Of a stretch of DNA of 49,861 nucleotides, positions 43,176 to 49,861 are shown in pieces; the stretch's first letter is position 1; the number at the start of each line of letters is the position of its first letter. Location: NCBI GenBank assembly GCA_902771725.1, contig CACXXT010000035.1, positions 1 through 49,861 on the forward strand, written 5' to 3'. Both the position numbers and the translations under genes were made by a program. A model generated the notes under the pieces. It saw nothing but the letters and a program-made list of their open reading frames with translations, searched no databases and had not been told where the DNA came from. Source of the stretch: an uncultured Bacteroidales bacterium. Its GTDB lineage: Bacteria; Bacteroidota; Bacteroidia; Bacteroidales; Bacteroidaceae.

Positions 43176-44429
43176 ATGAAGAAACTCTTTTTTGCTGCCG
43201 CCCTGATGGCACTTGGCCTCCCTCTTGCAGCAGAAGAAACGGAGAACCCCGCCGGGAACGATGAATCCGTCTCCCTGGATATGCAGAACGGTGTGGTCCC
43301 CATCGCCGACAACCGCGGCTTCACGCTCCAGAGCAAGGACGGCCGCTTTGTCTTCAAACCCTACCTCATGCTCCAGACCAGCGGCAACTTCAACTGGTAC
43401 GACAGCGAGGGGCTGGACAAGGCCTACAATCAGGACAACGTGGCCAACAGCGGTTTCGCCATCCCCAATGCCATCCTGGGCTTCACCGGACGTGCCTTCG
43501 GCAAGATTGACTACAACCTCTGTATCAACGCTGCCGCCAGCGGCGCCGCCATCCTCCAGCAGGCCTGGATTGACTACGGAATCAACCAGTACGCACACTT
43601 CCGTGTGGGAAAGTTCAAGACACCCTTCTCCCACGCCTACCTCACCACCCTGGGCGAGACACTGATGCCCTCGCTGCCGAATTCCCTGACGCAGGCCGTC
43701 ATCCTGCCCTATTCCCTGAACGCCGTCACCCCCGCCTTTGCCACCGGCTTTGACCTCGGTGTGGAATTCCACGGAATGACCAAGAGCAATATCGGATATG
43801 AAGTAGGGCTCTTCAACGGCACCGGAATCAACGTCAACATGGCCACCAAGACCTTCTCCGACGACATCCATATCCCCTCGCTCCTCTACGCCGGACGCCT
43901 CACCTACCAGCCCTTCGGCGCCATGCCCACATCGCAGGGCAATCCCCGGCTGCTCGGCGAGAAGAAGATGCTCTTCGGCCTCTCGGCCAACTACAACGTG
44001 GAGAGCGAGAACGAGTCCACCAACGACTTCCGCCTCGGAGCCGAATTCGCCATGCTCTGGAAGCGGCTCTACGTCGCCGGCGAGTTCTACTTCATGAACA
44101 TCGACTTTACCAAACGTCAGAAAATCACCGACAACTACCACTACCTCGGCGGCTACGTGCAGGCAGGCTACTTCGTCACCCGCCACCTGCAGCCCACCAT
44201 CCGCTACGACTTCTTCGACCGCAATGGCGTGGGTTCCACGGGCACCGACGGTCTGCTCAACGCTCCGGCCGTCGGCCTGAACTACTTCATCCCCAGCTGC
44301 AACCTGAAACTCTCGGGAATGTACGAGTTCGTAGGCCGATGGGGCCACGCACGACAGCTCGACCGCGATATAGACGACCTCGGAATCTCCACCCACAAGG
44401 CCGTAGTGATGCTGCAGTACTCTTTTTAA
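43176..44429 (+). CDS. Porin O/P family outer-membrane protein
   Basis: A 417-residue porin of the phosphate-selective porin O/P family, with signal peptide MKKLFFAAALMALGLPLAA, repeated beta strands (FVFKPYLMLQTSGNFNWYDS, HFRVGKFKTPFSHAYLTTLG, RLTYQPFGAMP) and a terminal aromatic residue (VVMLQYSF). It would form a diffusion channel in the outer membrane. It sits 56 nt after the di-heme gene on the same strand, making the second porin of this block. Substrate specificity is not predictable; the family name should not be taken to mean phosphate. Confidence 0.88.
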   Translation: MKKLFFAAALMALGLPLAAEETENPAGNDESVSLDMQNGVVPIADNRGFTLQSKDGRFVFKPYLMLQTSGNFNWYDSEGLDKAYNQDNVANSGFAIPNAILGFTGRAFGKIDYNLCINAAASGAAILQQAWIDYGINQYAHFRVGKFKTPFSHAYLTTLGETLMPSLPNSLTQAVILPYSLNAVTPAFATGFDLGVEFHGMTKSNIGYEVGLFNGTGINVNMATKTFSDDIHIPSLLYAGRLTYQPFGAMPTSQGNPRLLGEKKMLFGLSANYNVESENESTNDFRLGAEFAMLWKRLYVAGEFYFMNIDFTKRQKITDNYHYLGGYVQAGYFVTRHLQPTIRYDFFDRNGVGSTGTDGLLNAPAVGLNYFIPSCNLKLSGMYEFVGRWGHARQLDRDIDDLGISTHKAVVMLQYSF

Positions 44430-44476
44430 CGCCGAGACGGCAGACTTTCTGTTAATAAATCAAAAAAAGAGTACAA

Positions 44477-45190
44477 ATGAAGAATAGAAGTCTTATCTTT
44501 GCAGCGATTTTCGGGGCTTTGGGCCTCGCAGCGTGCGACGAAGGCGACATCCAGGAGCAGGCTGCGGACGTGCAGGCATCCGGAAAAGTGGCGCAGCTCA
44601 CGGCACACGTCAGCGGACTGGACAGCTGGAGCTCGCAGTACAGCGTGGTGCTCGCAGCCTTTGCCGAAGGCAGCGACTACGCGGTGGCGCAGAAACCCCT
44701 GCCCGAGGATGCCGAAGGCGACGTGCAGACCACACTGAATCTCACCGGCGACGCCCTGACCACCGTGGAGCTCTGCGTGACCAACCGCCTGCGGCAGCGC
44801 GTGGTGAGCTTCGCCAGCGTCCCCGTCAGCCAGCTGCAGGCCGACACGCTCCGGCTCGACGCCGGCAACGTGGATCTCGGTATGTTCACCACCATCCAGG
44901 AACTGGTGTTCACCGGAACCTGCGCCCGCTGCCACGGACTGGGCAATTCCCCGGCCGGAGGACTCACCCTGGCCGCCGGAGAGAGCTATGCCGCGCTCGT
45001 CGGACAGCCGTCCAGCCACCCCGAAAGGGGAGTGCGCGTGGTCCCGGGCAACGCCACCGTCAGTCTCCTCCACAAGGTCATCCACGGCGACCCCGAATCC
45101 GGCGTCAAATTCGACCATTCCAATATGATCAAAGAGGCCCGCACCATAACCCTCATCGACAATTGGATCAACGCAGGAGCAAATCCGTAA
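44477..45190 (+). CDS. Lipoprotein with a single CxxCH heme-binding motif
   Basis: A 237-residue lipoprotein (MKNRSLIFAAIFGALGLAAC, acidic residues DEGD after the cysteine). The N-terminal half is beta-rich and not recognised; the C-terminal half has a cytochrome-like segment with C149/C152/H153 (TCARCHGLGNSPAGG) and VVPGNATVSLLHKVIHGD, similar to mono-heme planctomycete-type or DHOR-associated cytochrome domains. It follows the porin by 47 nt. With the di-heme oxidoreductase it makes a second predicted c-type heme protein in this block, suggesting an electron-transfer or heme-sensing chain at the cell surface. Confidence 0.78.
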   Translation: MKNRSLIFAAIFGALGLAACDEGDIQEQAADVQASGKVAQLTAHVSGLDSWSSQYSVVLAAFAEGSDYAVAQKPLPEDAEGDVQTTLNLTGDALTTVELCVTNRLRQRVVSFASVPVSQLQADTLRLDAGNVDLGMFTTIQELVFTGTCARCHGLGNSPAGGLTLAAGESYAALVGQPSSHPERGVRVVPGNATVSLLHKVIHGDPESGVKFDHSNMIKEARTITLIDNWINAGANP

Positions 45191-45278
45191 ATCCCTAAAT
45201 CCCCAAATCATTAATTCTTATATTTTTATATTTTTATAATCTTATAATTTTTTAATTTTCTATAATCTCCAAATTTCC
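45191..45278. repeat. T-rich simple-repeat spacer before the RidA-fold gene
   Basis: Repeated TTATATTTTTATA/TTATAATC units almost free of G fill this 88-nt spacer. It serves as the leader of the GTG-started gene. Confidence 0.7.
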
Positions 45279-46418
45279 GTGTCTTACGAAAAGATAAAAT
45301 ATCAGGATCTCGGCGTGACCGTGGAACTCTCGACCTTCGCTCCCGAGGGCAAGGTCAAGGAGCAGCACGCCATCCTTCACGTAGAGCCGCAGGGCGACCT
45401 CTTTGCCCGGCAGTTCGAACGCATCTATCAGGCCGAGAAGGTGTTGCTGCAGATGCCGCAGTGTATCGGTTCGCAAACCGTCTTCAAGCGCTATTTCCTC
45501 AGCGATGCCACCAACCAGCAACCCTTGGTACACACCGACCGCGACTGCTCCGTGAGCTGCATCGAGCAGCCTCCACTCGACGGTTCCAAGGTGGCTGCCT
45601 GGCTATACCTCGTACACGACATGCAGGTCGAGAACCACGACGGACTCGTCATCGCACGCCACAACGGCTACCAGCACCTATGGAAAATGGGTATGCACGA
45701 GCACAGCGGCGACAGCGCCTGCCAGACCGAGAACCTGCTGACAGCCTACGAGGAACTGCTGCAGCGATTCGGGGCCACCCTCGCCGATAACTGCATACGC
45801 ACCTGGTTCTACGTCCGCGACGTCGACACCCAGTACGCCGGAATGGTCCGCGCCCGCCGCGAGAACTTCATCGCCCAGGGACTCACGCCCGAGACGCACT
45901 ACATCAGCTCCACCGGTATCGGAGGACTGCCCGCAGACACACGCGCTCTCGTGCAGCTCGGAACTTACGCCCTCGTGGGATTCCAGCCCGAGCAGCAGCA
46001 TTACCTCTACGCCAAGACCCACCTCAACCCCACTTATGAGTACGGCGTCACTTTCGAACGCGGAACGCGGGTGGACTACGGCGACCGCCGGCATGTCTAC
46101 ATCAGCGGCACCGCCAGCATCAACAACAAGGGCGAGGTGATGTACGTGGGCGACATCGTGCGCCAGACCCATCGCATGTGGGAGAATGTAGAAGCACTGC
46201 TGGCCGAGGCCGACACCACTTTCGACGATATCGCACACATCATCGTCTATCTGCGCGACATCAGCGACTACGCCATCGTCAGCGAACTCTTCCGCCAGCG
46301 ATTCCCACAGACTCCATACGTCATCACCCACGCCCCCGTCTGCCGTCCCACATGGCTCATCGAGATGGAGTGCGTGGCCATCAAGGAAAAGAAGAACCCG
46401 GAGTTCAGGGAGTTCTAA
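45279..46418 (+). CDS. RidA/YjgF-fold protein (Rid-like, long form; GTG start)
   Basis: A 379-residue cytoplasmic protein whose C-terminal third is a RidA/YjgF-like domain (YISGTASINNKGEVMYVGDIVRQTHRMWENVEALLAEADTTFDDIAHIIVYLRDISD). The N-terminal two thirds form a related but less conserved half, as in long Rid-like or chorismatase-like proteins of Bacteroidetes. Simple RidA proteins hydrolyse reactive enamines; the long form is not characterised enough to name a reaction. GTG 45279 (VSYEKIKYQ) is the first in-frame start after the T-rich spacer, and I see no better one. Confidence 0.8.
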   Translation: MSYEKIKYQDLGVTVELSTFAPEGKVKEQHAILHVEPQGDLFARQFERIYQAEKVLLQMPQCIGSQTVFKRYFLSDATNQQPLVHTDRDCSVSCIEQPPLDGSKVAAWLYLVHDMQVENHDGLVIARHNGYQHLWKMGMHEHSGDSACQTENLLTAYEELLQRFGATLADNCIRTWFYVRDVDTQYAGMVRARRENFIAQGLTPETHYISSTGIGGLPADTRALVQLGTYALVGFQPEQQHYLYAKTHLNPTYEYGVTFERGTRVDYGDRRHVYISGTASINNKGEVMYVGDIVRQTHRMWENVEALLAEADTTFDDIAHIIVYLRDISDYAIVSELFRQRFPQTPYVITHAPVCRPTWLIEMECVAIKEKKNPEFREF

Positions 46419-46451
46419 GGGGAAGACTCTCCCCCCCCCGAAAGAGTCAAG

Positions 46452-46470
46452 GTGGAACACTCAGTTCCAC
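46452..46470 (+). terminator. Hairpin after the RidA-fold gene
   Basis: GTGGAAC (46452-46458) pairs with GTTCCAC (46464-46470), loop 5 nt, followed by TTTCCTCGC. The stem is short and the T-tract weak, so it is a candidate only. Confidence 0.4.
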
Positions 46471-46524
46471 TTTCCTCGCACCCTTTTAGGGAGGGAGCGG
46501 TTACCTTTAAAGATTGGATTTTTA

Positions 46525-47143
46525 ATGAGGAAAAGAACTCTTATTATCATTTTTGCCAGTCTAATGGTATTCGTTCCCTCCCTAATAGGGAGGGAGGGGG
46601 GAGAGTCCGGAGAATCCATCCCCTCCATCTCCCCCTCCCGCGCCGACAGCCTCGCCACCCGGCTCGTCCAGTGGAACGGACGGATATGCCCACTGAACAC
46701 CCTGGCCACAGACTTCACACTCAGAGTCTGTGGCCAGCGGCGTCCCTACGGATATACACCCGAGCAGGTCGTAGGCAGCTGGGCTCTCTACCCCGAAACC
46801 TGGAACCGCGCACCACTCATCCTTGTGGACCACGATCCAGCGAGCCTCCATAGCCCAGCTCTACGACGGCACCACCTATCGCCTCCAGACACTGCTCGAT
46901 GCTGCTGACCCCGACGACACCAGCCTGCAGCAGGCCATCGCCGACGTCGACGAGCGCGTACGCCTCGTGGCAGACCTCATCGCCGGCAACCTCATCCGTC
47001 CCGCACCCGCCGGCACCCCACCCATTCCCGCCTGGCGCCTCCAGCTGGAACTCTGGAACAACCGCTTCCCCCTCTTCAACATCCTCTATGCCCTGCTGCT
47101 CCTGGCAGCCATCGCCGGCTTCATATACTACATCCGCAAATGA
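46525..47143 (+). pseudogene. Truncated, frameshifted ResB-like cytochrome c biogenesis gene
   Basis: Two overlapping frames encode one protein. The first (from ATG 46525) has a signal-like start MRKRTLIIIFASLMVF, a low-complexity stretch, and the block NGRICPLNTLATDFTLRVCGQRRPYGYTPEQVVGSW typical of the soluble part of CcsB/ResB-CcsA fusion proteins. The sense then moves to the +1 frame around 46825-46855 and continues as ASIAQLYDGTTYRLQ ... LQLELWNNRFPLFNILYALLLLAAIAGFIYYIRK. Homologues are several hundred residues longer and continue with the CcsA helices, absent here. The gene is thus shortened and shifted. It ends in the ATGA shared with the M16 gene. It may be decay or a sequence error. 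Confidence 0.68.
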
Positions 47144-48411
47144 CCCACACTTTCACCCTACCGGGCGGCCTCCGCGTTGTCCTCACACCATCCGCCACCG
47201 ACGTGGTCTACGCAGGCATCGCCGTGGCCACAGGCACACGCCACGAACTCGACAGCGAGAGTGGCATGGCACACCTCGTGGAACACATGACCTTCAAGGG
47301 CACGCCACGACTCTCCTCCGTGCAGATTCTCAACCGCATGGAGAGCGTCGGCGGAGACCTCAACGCCTACACGGGCAAGGAAGAGACCATCTACTACGCC
47401 ACCTTCCTCAGCCAGCACCTGCGCCGCGCACTGCCCCTGCTCGTCGACATCGTCTTCCATAGCACCTTCCCCCAGGAGGAACTCGAGAAGGAGCGCGAAG
47501 TCGTCATCGACGAGATAGAGAGCTACAACGACTCCCCCGCAGAACTCATCTACGATGACTTCGAGGCTCTGCTCTTCCCCGGCCATCCCCTGGGGCGCAA
47601 CATTCTTGGCGATGCCAGCCGCCTGCGTCAGTACACCACCGCGGACCTCCGTGCCTTCGCCCGCCGCACCTACAGCCCCGCCCGCGCCGTGCTCTTCGTC
47701 AAGGGCAATGTCACCGAGCAGGCCGTGAGGCGTATTCTCGCCCCTCTGTCCCTCGGCGCAGCGGACGCCGCGAACCCCTCCGGCGCCGCCGTCACCGCCA
47801 CCTCCGGCGCGGCGGCCACGCTACCCCTGGGCGCGGAATGCGCAGCAGGACTCGGCGCACTTACCGTCGCGGACAAGCACACCCATCAGGCACACGTCAT
47901 GCTCGGCGCCCGCGCCTTTGCCCTCACCGACCCCCGCCACATAGGCATCTTCCTCCTCTCCAACCTCCTCGGAGGACCTGCCATGAATTCCCGACTCAGC
48001 CTTGCCCTGCGCGAACGCACCGGACTGGTCTACACCGTGGAATCCAACATCAATGCCTATACCGACACCGGAGTCTGGAGCGTCTACTTCGGCTGCGACC
48101 ACGCGGATGTCCGCCGCTGCCTCCGACTCGTCCACCGCGAGCTCCACCGACTCGTCGATGCACCCCTCACGCCCCGCACCATCGCTGCTGCCAAACGCCA
48201 GCTCAAGGGGCAGCTCGGAGTAGGAGCAGACAACTTCGAGAACGCCGCACTCGGCATGGCAAAATACTACCTCCACACCGGTCACGTCATATCCCTCGAA
48301 CAGCGATTCGCACAAATCGACGCCCTCACCCCCACGCAGCTCCACGACATTGCCCGCGAAGTCATGAACCCCGCACAACTCACCACCCTCATCTACACAT
48401 CGACACCTTAA
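47140..48411 (+). CDS. M16 family zinc peptidase (pitrilysin/insulinase type)
   Basis: A 423-residue M16B peptidase. The inverted zinc motif HxxEH is H45-L-V-E48-H49 (AHLVEHMTFKG), and the third ligand is E125 in REVVIDEIESYNDSP, 76 residues on. The C-terminal half has the NLLGGPAMNSRLSLALRE block with the conserved arginine region. There is no signal peptide, so it is likely cytoplasmic. An Ala-rich insertion (residues about 205-240) is encoded by GC-rich low-complexity sequence. The ATG overlaps the preceding stop by 4 nt (47140-47143), implying translational coupling to the remnant gene. Confidence 0.92.
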   Translation: MTHTFTLPGGLRVVLTPSATDVVYAGIAVATGTRHELDSESGMAHLVEHMTFKGTPRLSSVQILNRMESVGGDLNAYTGKEETIYYATFLSQHLRRALPLLVDIVFHSTFPQEELEKEREVVIDEIESYNDSPAELIYDDFEALLFPGHPLGRNILGDASRLRQYTTADLRAFARRTYSPARAVLFVKGNVTEQAVRRILAPLSLGAADAANPSGAAVTATSGAAATLPLGAECAAGLGALTVADKHTHQAHVMLGARAFALTDPRHIGIFLLSNLLGGPAMNSRLSLALRERTGLVYTVESNINAYTDTGVWSVYFGCDHADVRRCLRLVHRELHRLVDAPLTPRTIAAAKRQLKGQLGVGADNFENAALGMAKYYLHTGHVISLEQRFAQIDALTPTQLHDIAREVMNPAQLTTLIYTSTP

Positions 48412-48536
48412 CACCAAATCCTTACATCCTTTAATTCTTACATTCTTTAATTCTTATAATCTTTAATTCTTATATTTTTTAATTTTTATATTCTTTAATT
48501 CTTTATTTATTTTCTAATTTTCTAATTTTCTAATTT
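48412..48536. repeat. AT-rich simple-repeat spacer before the EEP gene
   Basis: About six variants of CTTTAATTCTTATA are followed by four TTTTCTAA units up to the ATG at 48537. G is absent from the whole spacer, which forms the leader of the next gene. Confidence 0.8.
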
Positions 48537-49412
48537 ATGAAAACCTCCTTCCTCTCCTTCCTCCTCCTCGCCCTGGCCACCCTCTGCGCCACCGCCCAGG
48601 AACTCACCGTGGGCACCTACAACATCCGCAACCGCAACGACGGCGACAGCATCCGCGGTGAAATATGGACGCGCCGCTGCCGCGTCATGTGCGACATGCT
48701 CAACTGGGAAAGCCCCGACGTCTTCGGCACCCAGGAAGTACTTCACCGGCAACTCCTCGACATGCTTCAGAACCTCGACGGCTACGGCTATATCGGCGTG
48801 GCACGCGACGACGGCAAGCAGGACGGCGAGTACAGCGCCATCTTCTACAAGCAGGACCGCGTGCGCCTGCTCGACAGCGGTAACTTCTGGCTCAACGAAA
48901 CCCCCGACCGCCCCGCACTCGGATGGGATGCTGCCTGCATACGCATCTGCACCTGGGGACGATTCCTCGACCTCCGCTCCAACAAGGAGTTCCTCTTCCT
49001 CAACCTCCACATGGACCACGTCGGTAAGGTCGCACGCCGCGAGGCCGCCAAGCTCGTCAGCCAGCGCATACAGCAGATGGCCGAGGGCAAGCGCCTCACC
49101 GTGCTCACCGGCGACTTCAACGTAGATCAGCACGACGAGGTCTTCACCATCTTCACCCGCTCCGGACTCCTCAAGGACTGCTACGAAGCCACACGCCTCC
49201 GCTTCGCCGAGAACGGCACCTTCAACAGCTTCAGCACCCGCAACTACACCACCTCCCGCATCGACCATATCTTCGTCAGCGCCGCCGCCGACGTCGATGC
49301 CTATGCCATCCGCACAGACAGCTACTGGACACCAGCACCCGACGGCAAGTACACACCCCGCACCCCCTCCGACCACTATCCCGTCTTCGCCCGCATCCGC
49401 TTCGGCCGCTGA
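48537..49412 (+). CDS. Exported endonuclease/exonuclease/phosphatase (EEP) family protein
   Basis: A 291-residue protein with signal peptide MKTSFLSFLLLALATLCATAQ and the complete EEP fold motifs: VGTYNIRN (N), FGTQEVL (metal-binding E), LNLHMDH, GDFNVDQHD (D/N), RIDHIF and SDHYPV (catalytic D/H). The family cleaves phosphodiester bonds in nucleic acids or phospholipids, or phosphate esters; export suggests a nuclease or sphingomyelinase-like role in the periplasm or outside. Specificity is not decidable by eye. The gene ends 25 nt before the second 22-nt repeat array. Confidence 0.9.
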   Translation: MKTSFLSFLLLALATLCATAQELTVGTYNIRNRNDGDSIRGEIWTRRCRVMCDMLNWESPDVFGTQEVLHRQLLDMLQNLDGYGYIGVARDDGKQDGEYSAIFYKQDRVRLLDSGNFWLNETPDRPALGWDAACIRICTWGRFLDLRSNKEFLFLNLHMDHVGKVARREAAKLVSQRIQQMAEGKRLTVLTGDFNVDQHDEVFTIFTRSGLLKDCYEATRLRFAENGTFNSFSTRNYTTSRIDHIFVSAAADVDAYAIRTDSYWTPAPDGKYTPRTPSDHYPVFARIRFGR

Positions 49413-49437
49413 GCCCCACTTCCCTGGCACCACCACC

Positions 49438-49525
49438 GCCCTCCAGCACGCTGCATCCCGCCCTCCATCGCGCTGCATCCCGCCCTCCAGCGCGCTGCAT
49501 CCCGCCCTCCATCGCGCTGCATCCG
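49438..49525. repeat. 22-nt tandem repeat array B (four units, inverted relative to array A)
   Basis: Four 22-nt units start at 49438, 49460, 49482 and 49504. They read GCCCTCCAGCACGCTGCATCCC-like; the reverse complement of a unit matches the last unit of array A (GGATGCAGCGTGCT...). The internal triplet alternates AGC, ATC, AGC, ATC, giving a 44-nt higher-order period. There are no spacers. Confidence 0.9.
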
Positions 49526-49551
49526 CGAATTCTGCACGAAGTGCCCATTCA

Positions 49552-49689
49552 TGTCTCGAATTCATGAAACAGATTCGTGTCTCGAATTCGTGTAAGAAAA
49601 ATCACGACATCATATCTTTTAACATGAATTCGAGACATAAATGAAATCCATGAATTCAAGACATAAATTAAATCCATGAATTCGAGACA
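49552..49689. repeat. 26-nt-period inverted-repeat array around CATGAATTCGAGACA
   Basis: The 15-nt core occurs five times: inverted at 49552-49566 and 49578-49592, direct at 49623-49637, 49649-49663 and 49675-49689, with 26-nt spacing within each group and at most one base different. The two groups flank an A/T-rich centre, so the whole forms a large potential hairpin. No gene is seen. Confidence 0.85.
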
Positions 49690-49740
49690 CGAATTAAAAC
49701 TTCGAGTTTCGCAAATATAATCAACCAGCAAGGTAGCGCT

Positions 49741-49861
49741 CCTCCGTCGCCGTAGGAGTTACGGCTCCCCTCATCGGGCACGGATGGCCCAAGGGCAATC
49801 CTCTAAAGGCCCTCTTCGCCTCCGTCGCCGTAGGAGTTACGGCTCCCCTCATCGGGCTCGG
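49741..49861. repeat. 43-nt direct repeats with an internal hairpin, at the window edge
   Basis: Copies at 49741-49783 and 49819-49861 match at 42 of 43 positions (A/T difference near the end). Each contains GCCGTA-GGAGT-TACGGC, a 6-bp hairpin. The period is 78 nt and the second copy ends exactly at the window edge, so the array may continue. With the two repeat families before it, it fills the gene-free stretch 49413-49861. Confidence 0.85.

Noticed and set aside
43176..44429. Calling the second porin a phosphate-specific channel
   Set aside because: The porin O/P family name is historical and many Bacteroidetes members have no link to phosphate; neighbours point to iron or heme.
48522..49565. 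Minus-strand frame covering the EEP gene and the 22-nt array
   Set aside because: It translates repeat array B and the antisense of the EEP gene; no domain or start context supports it.

Overview
The window looks like a chromosomal segment of a member of the Bacteroidales, probably Prevotella-like, with GC-rich genes. The evidence is: repeated Bacteroidetes-type promoters (TTTG or TTG, about 20 nt, then TAnnTTTG) in front of many genes and both tRNAs; absence of Shine-Dalgarno sequences; lipoproteins with an acidic stretch after the lipobox cysteine; and a short C-terminal YSLSGQR-type tail on the GH115 enzyme. The exact genus cannot be fixed from sequence reading alone.

Layout. 1-136: the end of a very AT-rich gene (25% GC over the first 140 nt), foreign to the rest. 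208-5456: a five-gene operon (two Gfo/Idh/MocA oxidoreductases, two DUF1080 proteins, one sugar-phosphate isomerase/epimerase-like protein) of the kind that breaks glycosides through 3-keto intermediates; four of the five products carry export or membrane signals. 5444-8626: a VanZ-like protein diverging from a tandem pair of sodium:neurotransmitter-symporter family transporters. 8623-9551: a broken ketopantoate-reductase-like gene. 9671-20681: a carbohydrate block (anaerobic sulfatase maturase, GH35, GH2, MFS sugar porter, DUF5107/TPR protein with a frameshift), convergent with a GH115 glucuronidase; there is no SusC/SusD pair and no sulfatase. 23934-29414: DUF3109, uracil-DNA glycosylase, mannose-1-phosphate guanylyltransferase, tRNA-Met, a repeat-filled spacer, and a DEAD-box RNA helicase. 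29699-34966: tRNA-Asn, PfkB kinase, S41 protease, a lipoprotein with a degenerate thioredoxin domain, greA behind a strong leader hairpin, and a HIT protein. 35031-38274: a minus-strand operon of a hemerythrin/RIC-LuxR fusion regulator, ruvB and sufS. 38379-45190: a small lipoprotein diverging from an envelope block of two porins, an imelysin lipoprotein, a di-heme oxidoreductase and a CxxCH lipoprotein, likely for iron or heme handling. 45279-49412: a RidA-fold protein, a frameshifted ResB-like cytochrome c biogenesis remnant, an M16 protease and an endonuclease/exonuclease/phosphatase protein. 49413-49861: three different repeat families.

The most interesting items are: the predicted di-iron sensor fused to a LuxR DNA-binding domain, with all six metal ligands conserved and translationally coupled to ruvB and followed by sufS; the terminator-like hairpin in the greA leader; a 22-nt tandem repeat present at 27.3 kb and, in inverted orientation, at 49.4 kb; a 211-nt nested palindrome at 27.0 kb; and the imelysin/di-heme/porin block. 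Intergenic spaces are unusually rich in decayed simple repeats, and similar pyrimidine-rich tracts have entered coding sequences as Ser/Pro/Ala-rich insertions. Three genes carry apparent inactivating lesions (8623-9551, 17231-20681, 46525-47143); these could be real decay or assembly errors.
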